DNA of 14,070 nt from Asaia bogorensis. GTDB taxonomy: Bacteria > Pseudomonadota > Alphaproteobacteria > Acetobacterales > Acetobacteraceae. Every line of letters begins with the position of its first letter. Positions within the stretch are counted from its first letter, which is position 1. The stretch covers positions 1-14,070 of the forward strand of contig CAMCHA010000013.1 of NCBI GenBank assembly GCA_945874515.1. The letters are read 5' to 3'. Made by a program: the position numbers and the translations under genes. A model generated the notes under the pieces. It searched no databases. It saw nothing but the letters and a program-made list of their open reading frames with translations, and was not told where the DNA came from. Below are positions 1 through 6,901 of this stretch, in pieces.

Positions 1-11
1 ACCTCATTTAT

Positions 12-41
12 GAAGAAGGGCCGGGCGTTGCCACCCGGCCC
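12..41 (-). terminator. Probable Rho-independent terminator of speD
   Basis: An 8-bp perfect GC stem (18-25 pairs with 34-41, GGGCCGGG/CCCGGCCC) with an 8-nt loop lies 24 nt beyond the speD stop codon. Read on the minus strand it is followed directly by TTCTTCAT, a moderate T-rich tract. Position and orientation fit the end of the speD transcript. The tract is not a pure T run, so termination may be incomplete. Confidence 0.65.
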
Positions 42-65
42 CATCAAAACGATATCGAAATGGGC

Positions 66-524
66 TCAGCCGATCAGGCCGCGCTTATGTTCGGCCAGCT
101 GCACCCGTTCCGGCAGGAAGCCGCGCTTGAGCGCCGGGATCGCCTTATAAGGATTGCATTCGCCGCAGACGAAGATATCGAGCGCAGCATAATCGCGTTC
201 CGGCCAAGTGTGGATCGATACATGGCTTTCCGCCAGCACCAGCACGCCGGATACCCCGCCATTAGGCGAGAAATGATGGAAATGCCCATGCAGGATCGTC
301 GCCCCAGTGGCGAGCGCGCCTTCACGCAACACCGCATCAATGTGCTTCGGGTCATCCAGGTTGGTCGCCCCCCAAAGATCCACAATCAGATGCGTCCCGG
401 CGTAGCGCACACCGTCACGCTGAACGAAATAATCCTTCTCGGCATGGGCCGAGACGTCTTCGTCAATATTCCGGGTGTCGCTCGGCAAATCCGAGACCAT
501 CCCCGGTTGGACGAGAGCTTCCAT
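66..524 (-). CDS. speD: S-adenosylmethionine decarboxylase proenzyme
   Basis: This cytosolic enzyme decarboxylates S-adenosylmethionine to give the aminopropyl donor for spermidine synthesis. It is made as a proenzyme that cuts itself and forms a pyruvoyl cofactor. The 152-residue product has the class 1B signature: the cleavage pair Glu99-Ser100 in LAESHVSIHTWPE, His105, and Cys120 in DIFVCGE. These match Ser63, His68 and Cys83 of the Thermotoga enzyme with a constant offset of 37, so there is an N-terminal extension of about 37 residues over that short form. The reading frame is open upstream to 674, but the ATG at 524 has a good AAGGAG site 7 nt ahead and gives the expected protein, so I start there. 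The gene stands alone, with about 156 bp of non-coding DNA upstream in which I found no convincing promoter, and a terminator downstream. A spermidine synthase partner is not in the window. Confidence 0.95.
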   Translation of the reverse strand: MEALVQPGMVSDLPSDTRNIDEDVSAHAEKDYFVQRDGVRYAGTHLIVDLWGATNLDDPKHIDAVLREGALATGATILHGHFHHFSPNGGVSGVLVLAESHVSIHTWPERDYAALDIFVCGECNPYKAIPALKRGFLPERVQLAEHKRGLIG

Positions 525-672
525 AGCAGGGCTCCTTCCAGCCAGCAGATGACCAGGGCGATCAGAGTATCCGATCAGGTCAACAGCGCGGGCATATGGG
601 GCAAGCTGGAAGGATATGCAAGGGAAAACCGTAATTTGGATTATGAAATTTCTGGCCAGCAGCCCGATCGGC

Positions 673-696
673 AAAAAACTTTACCGCCGCGGCGGC
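673..696 (-). terminator. Possible terminator overlapping the stop codon of the 995-aa gene
   Basis: On the minus strand the last codons of the TPR gene contain CCGCCGCGGCGG (684-695), a self-complementary GC block that can form only a tight 4-bp stem with a 4-nt loop. It is followed by TAAAG and six T residues (673-678). This is the expected place for the end of the seven-gene flagellar operon, but the hairpin is short and overlaps the coding region, so the call is tentative. Confidence 0.4.
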
Positions 697-3668
697 GCTG
701 GAGTATTCAACCCGCCCAATCTTTGCGGCAGCAGGCGCAATTGGCTGATTTCGCGCTGCAGCCGCGGCAAATCCTGAACGCCGCGCAGCGATTCGCTGGT
801 CAGCAGCGCGAAGGCTTCCGCCAGCGGACCATCCTGCATCCGCGCGCCATAATTATCGCGGAGTTGCGCCAGCGCGTTGGTGTCATTGCCCATCGCTGCA
901 TAGGCCGCTGCGCGCGCCAAATCACGCCGCATCGCTGGGCTGAGCGGCGCAGGCGCTGGCGGTATCTTGGCGTCAATATGTTGAAGCATGGCAGAGGCAG
1001 CGCCTGACCAATCCTGCGCCTCGGCGCGAATTTCCGCGAGCGCCTCTGCCCCGTCATCACCAAGTTCGGAAAGCAGCCCTTCGGCAACGCGGCGACTTCC
1101 TGCGCGCGCAAGGGCGCGCCCGCGCAGAATGGTGCGTTCAACCTCCTCGCCGCTGCCTTCGGTTGCCGCATCCAAGGCAGCCAGCGCCCCTTGGGCGTCG
1201 CCTTCTGAAAGCCGCAAGGCGGCAAGCTTGGTGCTGACGGGCTTGCGCGCCGCCGGATCAGTCAGACGCCCCAGCGCGTCACGCAGCACGGCGGAAGCGC
1301 GATCAACCAGGTCAAGCGCGGCCAGCCGATCCGCCAGGACAAGCACGGAACGGATGCCCGCCGCATCCTCCGGCAGGAATTCCGGATGCGCATCATAGAA
1401 AGCGGCGGCGTTCAAGGGGGGCGCGCTTTGCAGCGCTGCGGCAAAGGCGGCGCGCAGATGCGGGCGTAGATCATTTTCGCGCTCTGGGAAGAAGCGTTGG
1501 GTTTCTTGCAGCAATTCAAAGGCCGCGCGGCCATTGCCGGCTTCACGCTGCAATTCAGCCAGGCGGATGCGGGCATTCACCTCATCCGCATCGCCGCGCC
1601 ACGCAAAGAGTGCTGCTTCCAATTCGGCCGTGGCGCCGGCAGCATCAAGCTGCCCCACAGCCAGGCGCAATTCCACGCTGCGCCTGATGGCGCGGGCGCG
1701 TCGCAAGCGGTCGCGGCCCTGGATCGCCTGACGATAGGCCGTCAGCGCATCCTCGATCCGGCCATCAGCCTCGGCGACCATGCCGCGGGCAAGTTGCAGG
1801 CTGGGGTTGTCCGGATCGGCGTCACCCAAGCGGTTGGCTGCGGTTAATTCACCGGCGGCCGCAAGGCTTTCCATAGCGATCGGGATCAGCCGCTGGGCTA
1901 GCGGCCTTGGGTAGGAAAGCAAAAGCGGCAGGCTGGCGGCAATGGCAGGGCCGGCCACAGCGTGATCGCCGCGCGCAGCTGCCAGAAAACCTCGCCAAAG
2001 CGTGGTTTCATCGCTTGATGGCATTTGGGGGTTTTCAAGCTGCCGCGCCTCGGCCTCGCGCCCCGCGACCAGGGCGGCGGCGGCCTGCACCATGATAAGC
2101 CGCGCATCGGCCCCGGCGCGCGGATCTTCCTGCAAAGCAAGGGTTGCCATGGCCTGGGCTTCCTGCGCCATGCCAAGGGCGAGCAACGTTTCCGCCGCGT
2201 GGCGCCGCGCCTCCGATCGGCCAAGCGGCCCTGCTTCGTTGATATTGGCGGAAGCTGTGCGCAGCCTTTCCAAAAGTGTCGAAGCATTGGCTGAAGGCAA
2301 ATCCATGATGCGGCTGAGCGTCGCGGCCTCGGCCAACGGCTCCCGCCCTGCATCCGCGCCAAGCCTTAGAGAATCCATCCCGGAGGCTTGCAGAATGAAG
2401 CGATCATTCAGCGCGCGTAGTTGGATATTGTCCCCTTTGGGGAGCACCGCGACGCCGAGCATGGCGGGCAGAAGTTGGAATTCCGGCTGGCGCCGGCCAA
2501 TGGCAACCGCTTGCCCGGCTTCCCGCAGGGTGCCGACCAGAAGCGGGCTGCCGGTTTCAGGATCAAGCACGTTCACGCTGCGCCCGGGGCGAGCTGCACG
2601 CAGCACCAGCCTTACGGGCGGACCCTGATCCAGTTCCGGCGCAATGGCTGTCATCGCGCGATTGGCATCCACCGCATCGCGGAAGGCTTCCATCACCCAG
2701 GCATTGCCCTCTCTCCGTGGGCGGAGCGTGCCGGGGGCGGCAAGACGCATTTGCAGGATGGTGGCATCGCCAGTCTGGCGGGCTTCCATGCTGCGGAAAA
2801 TGGCGCTGCCCTGCAATTGGGAAAGATCCAGCGCCTCGGGCCGGTCAAAAACGGCGATGACCCAATCGCCGTGGCGGAAGACAGCGGCGGAGGTTTCAGC
2901 CCCAAGATCAAGGGAAATGGCGCGGCCTTCCGCCAGCAGCGCAACCGGCGTGGTGCGCCGGGGCGGCACCACGACCAGCGGGCGCGCTGCCGGGGTGGGC
3001 TGCGCCTGGGAAGGTGCAGGTGCAGGTGCAGATGGCGTTACTGCTGGTGTGGGCAAGGTTGGGGCCGGCGCAACCTGGGGTGTTATGCCCGCATTTGGCC
3101 CCGGCCCGGGACGCGAAACATCCGCCGCGGAAGGGGCCGGGGCGGATGCGGTGGCAGCCTGGCTTGGTAGGGGCGTGGCGTCACGCGGGGGCGGTGCCGC
3201 AGGCGGCGGCCGCGCTTCCGGCGCGGCGGGTGGTGCGGCGGCGGGCCGTGGAGGTGGTGCTCCGGGCGGCGGCGCTACCCCAGCTTGCGCTGCCGGCGGC
3301 GCGGCTGTGCCGGCCTCTGCCCCATCCAGCACATCAATCACGACGCGATTGCCAATCCGATAATGCCGAAACCGTGTTCCGGGACGGGCTTGCAAAAGGA
3401 TCCCGCCATCAATGGCCGATATGCTTTCAATATTCTTCGGCAGCCGGAGCGCGCCAGAAAGATCATACTGTGCCGGCGTGTCAAAGCGCAAAATCAAGCG
3501 GTTGCCCGCTTCTTCGGCCCGGTAGGGCGTGGCTTCGGGCCAATCCATCACCACCCGGCCATAGGTCGGGTGGCTCCCAACCCGTAGGCCGACAGCGGGT
3601 GCCTGCTGTGCAAAAGCCGGAACGCCCAAGGCGATCCAGATCATCAGCAAGGCACCCGCCAGGCGCAT
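681..3668 (-). CDS. Large secreted TPR protein of the flagellar motor operon, function unknown
   Basis: I do not recognise a named gene. The 995-residue product starts with a clear signal peptide (residues 1-20, hydrophobic, ending A-F-A before QQ), so the mature part should lie in the periplasm or envelope. Residues about 26-117 form a beta-rich segment resembling AMIN-type domains (VVMDWPE, NRLILRF, RFRHYRIGNRVVIDV). Residues about 118-235 are a Pro/Ala-rich linker. Residues about 236-430 contain a second beta-rich region of similar flavour. From about 485 to 975 the protein is alpha-helical with TPR-like repeats, clearest at 485-515 and 625-654 (ARGMVAEADGRIEDALTAYR). The ATG at 3668 shares one base with the cheZ stop (TGATG), so translation is probably coupled; a TTG at 3671 is a less likely start. 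As the last gene of a motor and chemotaxis operon it may bind peptidoglycan and scaffold motor or stator parts, by analogy with rhizobial MotC or with AMIN proteins such as PilQ. That role is inference. Confidence 0.85.
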   Translation of the reverse strand: MRLAGALLMIWIALGVPAFAQQAPAVGLRVGSHPTYGRVVMDWPEATPYRAEEAGNRLILRFDTPAQYDLSGALRLPKNIESISAIDGGILLQARPGTRFRHYRIGNRVVIDVLDGAEAGTAAPPAAQAGVAPPPGAPPPRPAAAPPAAPEARPPPAAPPPRDATPLPSQAATASAPAPSAADVSRPGPGPNAGITPQVAPAPTLPTPAVTPSAPAPAPSQAQPTPAARPLVVVPPRRTTPVALLAEGRAISLDLGAETSAAVFRHGDWVIAVFDRPEALDLSQLQGSAIFRSMEARQTGDATILQMRLAAPGTLRPRREGNAWVMEAFRDAVDANRAMTAIAPELDQGPPVRLVLRAARPGRSVNVLDPETGSPLLVGTLREAGQAVAIGRRQPEFQLLPAMLGVAVLPKGDNIQLRALNDRFILQASGMDSLRLGADAGREPLAEAATLSRIMDLPSANASTLLERLRTASANINEAGPLGRSEARRHAAETLLALGMAQEAQAMATLALQEDPRAGADARLIMVQAAAALVAGREAEARQLENPQMPSSDETTLWRGFLAAARGDHAVAGPAIAASLPLLLSYPRPLAQRLIPIAMESLAAAGELTAANRLGDADPDNPSLQLARGMVAEADGRIEDALTAYRQAIQGRDRLRRARAIRRSVELRLAVGQLDAAGATAELEAALFAWRGDADEVNARIRLAELQREAGNGRAAFELLQETQRFFPERENDLRPHLRAAFAAALQSAPPLNAAAFYDAHPEFLPEDAAGIRSVLVLADRLAALDLVDRASAVLRDALGRLTDPAARKPVSTKLAALRLSEGDAQGALAALDAATEGSGEEVERTILRGRALARAGSRRVAEGLLSELGDDGAEALAEIRAEAQDWSGAASAMLQHIDAKIPPAPAPLSPAMRRDLARAAAYAAMGNDTNALAQLRDNYGARMQDGPLAEAFALLTSESLRGVQDLPRLQREISQLRLLPQRLGGLNTPAPPRR
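3013..3030. repeat. Three tandem GGTGCA hexamers inside the Pro/Ala linker codons
   Basis: Three exact copies of GGTGCA run head to tail. On the coding (minus) strand they encode an alternating Ala-Pro stretch in the linker of the 995-residue protein. Gain or loss of a unit would change linker length by two residues and keep the frame. Confidence 0.7.
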
Positions 3669-4282
3669 CAATCGAAGCTCGCCAGAAGCCGGTCAATTTC
3701 GCTCTGCGAAACGCCGGCACCTGGAAGCTGCGGACCATTGGCAAGCTTTTCGCCTTCGGTACGCTTGTTGTCCTGCGCGGGCGCGGCAACCGGCGCCGGG
3801 GCAGCATTGGGGCCTGGCATGCCGCTGGCGGCGGAAACCACCGAAGCAATCCTGCCTTCAATAGCCTTGAGAGCTGTCACAACCTTGCCAATCCGCTGCC
3901 CGGTGATGTCCTGAAAGGAACAGGCTTCGTATATCCGAGTCACAGCACCTTGCAACTTGTCCGCCGCTTCGCCGGATAATTCGGATTGCAACTGCTCCAG
4001 CGTTTCGCAGCAATCCAGGATTTCATTGGTCGCATGCGCCGTATGTTCGACGATGGCATCCAATTCATCAGTGGCCGAGGGGATATGCGCATCGCGAATA
4101 TCTTCGACCTTGAGCGCGGCGATTTCCGCCTTGGCGCGCGCGATGGTGCGCCCCAGCCCTTCAAGTTCGGCCAGCAGGGCGGATTCCTTGGCGGTCAGAT
4201 CGCCCGCCATGGTTGTCAGCACGGCGCGCACCGTTGCCTCAATCCGGTCACCTTCCGGCCCTTGGGGGGTTCCGTCAGGCAT
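3668..4282 (-). CDS. cheZ: CheY-phosphate phosphatase CheZ
   Basis: CheZ removes phosphate from CheY-P and so resets the flagellar switch signal in the cytoplasm. The 204-residue product is mostly long helices, as in the CheZ four-helix bundle. It has the family signature FQDITGQR at 123-130; Asp125 and Gln129 match the Asp143/Gln147 pair of E. coli CheZ, where the Gln is the catalytic residue. A flexible Pro/Ala-rich linker (about 153-190) leads to the C-terminal peptide SQSEIDRLLASFD (192-204), which corresponds to the CheY-docking tail of CheZ. This tail closely resembles the FliM docking peptide encoded upstream in the same operon (LSQAEIDSLL). The ATG at 4282 lies inside the end of cheY (8-bp overlap), and the stop shares one base with the next start, so expression is tied to both neighbours. 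Confidence 0.9.
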   Translation of the reverse strand: MPDGTPQGPEGDRIEATVRAVLTTMAGDLTAKESALLAELEGLGRTIARAKAEIAALKVEDIRDAHIPSATDELDAIVEHTAHATNEILDCCETLEQLQSELSGEAADKLQGAVTRIYEACSFQDITGQRIGKVVTALKAIEGRIASVVSAASGMPGPNAAPAPVAAPAQDNKRTEGEKLANGPQLPGAGVSQSEIDRLLASFD

Positions 4283-4655
4283 GGATCAGCACCTTTTCGA
4301 TCTTTTCGCGCAGCGTTTCAGCGTTGAAAGGCTTCACGATATAATTGGAAACGCCGGCCTGCTTGGCGGCCACCACGTTTTCGGTCTTGCTTTCGGCGGT
4401 GATCATGATGAAGGGCATCTCCTTCAGACGCTGATCAGCCCGCACCTCCTTGAGCAGGTCAAGCCCGGTCATGGGCGCCATGTTCCAATCGCTGATCACG
4501 AGCCCAAAATTGCCCGCGCGCAGCTTGGCCAAGGCTTCCTGCCCATCCACAGCTTCATCAACATTGTTGAATTCAAGCTGCTTCAGAAGGTTGCGGATGA
4601 TGCGCAGCATCGTCCGATAGTCGTCCACAATCAGGACATTGATGTTCTTATCCAT
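4275..4655 (-). CDS. cheY: Chemotaxis response regulator CheY
   Basis: A single-domain receiver of 126 residues, the length usual for CheY. When phosphorylated, it would bind the motor switch protein FliM and change rotation. All key receiver residues are present: acidic pair Asp11/Asp12 (LIVDD), phosphate acceptor Asp56 (VISDWNM), Thr86 (MITAES), Tyr105 and Lys108 (NYIVKPF). Each is one position before its E. coli CheY counterpart. SDWNMAPMTG is the typical CheY sequence, and there is no output domain. The reading frame is open upstream to 4769, but the ATG at 4655 has GGTGGAG 6 nt before it and gives the expected N-terminus (MDKNINVLIVDD). The gene follows motE after a 34-nt gap, the only real gap in the operon, and overlaps cheZ by 8 bp. 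No receptor, CheA or CheW gene is nearby. Confidence 0.93.
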   Translation of the reverse strand: MDKNINVLIVDDYRTMLRIIRNLLKQLEFNNVDEAVDGQEALAKLRAGNFGLVISDWNMAPMTGLDLLKEVRADQRLKEMPFIMITAESKTENVVAAKQAGVSNYIVKPFNAETLREKIEKVLIHA

Positions 4656-4689
4656 GGTTCTCCACCGTTTGCCGACCGGATCATTCGGC

Positions 4690-5352
4690 CTACTCGCTTC
4701 CCGGCCGATTCGCCCGGTGTCTCGCCAATTCGGCGGTGAGAACCCGGGCCTTTTCGGGCCGCATCGCACCGATCACCGGTGCCATTTTCCGTTCGCCCAT
4801 GCGATCCATGATTTGGATCACCACAGGCAATTCCAATTCCTCGAAAATCGCGGCGGCTTCGCGCGGGCGCATGCTTTCGTAGGTTCGAACCAAACCGCGC
4901 CAGCCAGATTCTTCGCGTTCGCCACGGGTACGTTCCATGGCTTCAAGGCGCTGCTGAAGCTGCGTCAGTTCGTCAATACGCTGACCCAAACGGCGCTCTG
5001 ACGCCGCAAGAACCAATTCGCGGGAGGCGATGGTCTGTTCCCGCACCTCCAGCTCCGACCGTCTGGCACGTAACTGTTCCAGCAGCGCGCGTTCGGCCTG
5101 GGCTATTGGGTTGGGCGCATCCTCAAGCCCTCCCTCGGGCCTAGCGCCAAGCCGCTGAAAGCCACCGGTAGGGCGGGTGGCTTCAGGTGCGACCGACAGT
5201 GGGGGGGTAATTTCTGCCGCCCGCGCCGGCGCGACCGATGGCGCCGGGGCAAGTTCGCCGCGCAGGAGCGGGCGAATGATGTTTTCTGATTTTACAAGGA
5301 ATAAGCTGCCCATGGCGATGATCGCCAAGGGTAAAAGGCGCGGTTTGAACAT
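4690..5352 (-). CDS. motE: MotE-like flagellar protein (membrane-anchored, coiled coil, MgtE N-terminal-like domain)
   Basis: The 220-residue product has one N-terminal hydrophobic segment (about residues 6-20) and a Pro/Ala-rich stretch (33-80). A predicted coiled coil (about 83-145, rich in Glu, Arg, Leu and Gln) follows. The C-terminal helical domain (about 150-212) has YESMRPREAAAIFEEL and MDRMGERKMAPVIGAM, typical of the MgtE N-terminal/FliG-middle-like fold. This is the layout of MotE, described in Sinorhizobium as a periplasmic chaperone for the stator-associated protein MotC. The symbol is given by family resemblance and was not proven by alignment. The start ATG shares one base with the preceding stop (TGATG), so the gene is probably coupled to the DUF6468-like gene. 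No motB or motC is in the window; the large TPR protein downstream could be its partner (inference). Confidence 0.8.
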   Translation of the reverse strand: MFKPRLLPLAIIAMGSLFLVKSENIIRPLLRGELAPAPSVAPARAAEITPPLSVAPEATRPTGGFQRLGARPEGGLEDAPNPIAQAERALLEQLRARRSELEVREQTIASRELVLAASERRLGQRIDELTQLQQRLEAMERTRGEREESGWRGLVRTYESMRPREAAAIFEELELPVVIQIMDRMGERKMAPVIGAMRPEKARVLTAELARHRANRPGSE

Positions 5353-5831
5353 CAGCGAGCCCCCTTTCCGGTACCGATGGATAGGGCACGGAGCAAGTCG
5401 CGTTCCGCTTGACTACGCAGCGGCTCTGCATCGCTCGGCGGCTCTCGGGTGGGGCGTGTGGTCGCCGGGGCGGGCGGCGGTTCGTGGCCGGCCAAAGGTC
5501 GGCCCGCGCGCACCAGGGATTCCAACCGGTCCGCCAGCGTCTCCGCGCGCTCAATCAAAAAGCGCAGATCATCCCGCAGCGGTTCCGCCGTTGTTACCCG
5601 TTCTTGCACCTGGCGCCCGGAAAGTTCCGCAGTAGCGCGTAGGCGCAGAATGGCCGATTCCGCCGCCGCGGCGGCTTCCGAAAGGCCCTGGGCGCTGGTG
5701 TCCATGGCGCTGCGGTCCTTGCGTATTTCGCGCAAAGCCCGTTCCAGCCGGACGGCAAAGGGGATCGCCGCGCCAAGCAGTACAAGCAGGGTCAGCTGCA
5801 GGCCCCATTCAAGCCAGGAGAATGACATCAT
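5352..5831 (-). CDS. Small membrane protein of flagellar operons, DUF6468-like
   Basis: The 159-residue product has one strong N-terminal membrane helix (about residues 8-26, WGLQLTLLVLLGAAIPFAV). A basic segment and a long charged helical region (about 28-105, likely coiled coil) follow, then a disordered Pro/Arg-rich tail. This matches my recollection of DUF6468 proteins, which sit between fliM and motE in alphaproteobacterial flagellar operons; the family assignment is from memory and the function is not known. The ATG at 5831 overlaps the fliM stop (ATGA) and has a purine-rich GGAAGGGGG site 7 nt upstream; a second ATG at 5828 is possible. With its single anchor and coiled coil it could span from the membrane towards rotor or stator, which is inference. 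Confidence 0.8.
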   Translation of the reverse strand: MMSFSWLEWGLQLTLLVLLGAAIPFAVRLERALREIRKDRSAMDTSAQGLSEAAAAAESAILRLRATAELSGRQVQERVTTAEPLRDDLRFLIERAETLADRLESLVRAGRPLAGHEPPPAPATTRPTREPPSDAEPLRSQAERDLLRALSIGTGKGAR

Positions 5832-6901
5832 GACGAAGCCCCCTTCCGACGTTCCACTTCTCGGTCAATCCGAACAGCCAGGCGTTGGCCCTTGCGGCCC
5901 ATTTCTCCCTCAAAAAGCGGCACATCGCCGCAGCGCAGCCGGACCGGCGCCCCTGGCGGGACGCCAAGCGCAATCTGATCCCCCACCTTCAGATTAAGCA
6001 CCGAAGAAAGCGGCATCATCTGCTCATCAAGCACCACATCCAGGCCAATATCCGTGTGGCGCAGTTCCTCGGCCAAATGGGTTTCCCAGATGCTGTCGCG
6101 GCCGAATTTTTCGCCCATGAATTGCTGCAGCAGCAATTCGCGCACGGGTTCCAGCGTTGCATAGGGCAGCAGGATTTCGAGCTTCCCGCCGCGATCTTCC
6201 ATATCCACCCGAAGGCGGACCAGCACGCAGGCATTGGATGGGCGGCTGATCACGGCAAATCGTGGGTTCACCTCAAGCCGTTCGAAGCGGAAATGTACTG
6301 GGCAAAGCGGTTCAAAAGCCGCCGTCAGATCATCCAGCACCACACCGACCAGGCGTTCCACCAGGGTGCGTTCGATGGTGGTATAAGGCCGGCCTTCAAT
6401 CCGCATCGCGGCGGTGCCCCGCCGCCCACCCAGCAACACATCCACCACTGAATAGATCAGCGCTGAATCCACGACCGCGAGGCCGTAATTGTCCCATTCA
6501 TCGGCGCGCGTGACGCCAAGCATGGCCGGCAGCGGGATGGAATTGAGGTAATCCCCAAAACGGAGCGACACAATGCCGTCAATGGACACATCCACATTGT
6601 CTGAGGTGAAATTGCGCAGCGTGGTGGACATCAGCCTGACCAACCGGTCAAAGACAATCTCCAGCATCGGCAAGCGTTCATAGGAAATCAGACCAGAGGA
6701 GATGATCCGCTGGATGCCACTTTCCTCAGCCTCACGCGCGGGGCCGACACCAAAGCCCAAAAGACTGTCGATTTCCGCCTGGCTCAGGACGCGCGCCGCA
6801 TCCGCCGCCGCCGGTTCGGCTTGTGCCTCGGTTGATCCTTCCTCATCAAGCGCGGCCCCCCAGGCCGCGGCGAGGTCTTCTTCTTCGCCCGTACCGCTCA
6901 T
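5828..6901 (-). CDS. fliM: Flagellar motor switch protein FliM
   Basis: FliM forms the middle of the cytoplasmic C-ring, binds CheY-P and sets rotation direction. The 357-residue product has the CheY-docking peptide LSQAEIDSLLGF at 39-50, then the middle CheC-like domain with ISYERLPMLEIVFDRL and the GGRRG turn, and a C-terminal SpoA domain (about 270-345, VLNLKVGDQIALG ... VPLFEGEMGRKGQRLAVRI). In E. coli the docking peptide is at the very N-terminus; here 38 acidic and Ala-rich residues precede it, including EDLAAAWGAALDEE, which resembles the N-terminal motif of FliN. The ATG at 6901 overlaps the fliL stop (ATGA), and the stop overlaps the next start, which supports translational coupling. 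FliG and FliN, the other ring proteins, are not in the window. Confidence 0.96.
   Translation of the reverse strand: MSGTGEEEDLAAAWGAALDEEGSTEAQAEPAAADAARVLSQAEIDSLLGFGVGPAREAEESGIQRIISSGLISYERLPMLEIVFDRLVRLMSTTLRNFTSDNVDVSIDGIVSLRFGDYLNSIPLPAMLGVTRADEWDNYGLAVVDSALIYSVVDVLLGGRRGTAAMRIEGRPYTTIERTLVERLVGVVLDDLTAAFEPLCPVHFRFERLEVNPRFAVISRPSNACVLVRLRVDMEDRGGKLEILLPYATLEPVRELLLQQFMGEKFGRDSIWETHLAEELRHTDIGLDVVLDEQMMPLSSVLNLKVGDQIALGVPPGAPVRLRCGDVPLFEGEMGRKGQRLAVRIDREVERRKGASS

Noticed and set aside
60..1007. Plus-strand open frame of 315 codons opposite speD and the TPR gene
   Set aside because: It is antisense to two well-supported genes, its translation has no recognisable motif, and high-GC coding DNA commonly leaves such open opposite frames.
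2990..3320. Repeat-rich stretch that looked like a possible array
   Set aside because: Units are only short GC-rich codon repeats (GGTGCA, GGCGGCGGT types) within the coding linker. There are no repeat-spacer units of CRISPR size.
2421..3979. Long plus-strand open frames opposite the N-terminal half of the TPR gene and the end of cheZ
   Set aside because: They arise from the Pro/Ala-rich linker codons, which read as Gly/Arg/Ala-rich low-complexity sequence on the other strand. The minus-strand frame has a signal peptide, TPR repeats and operon coupling.
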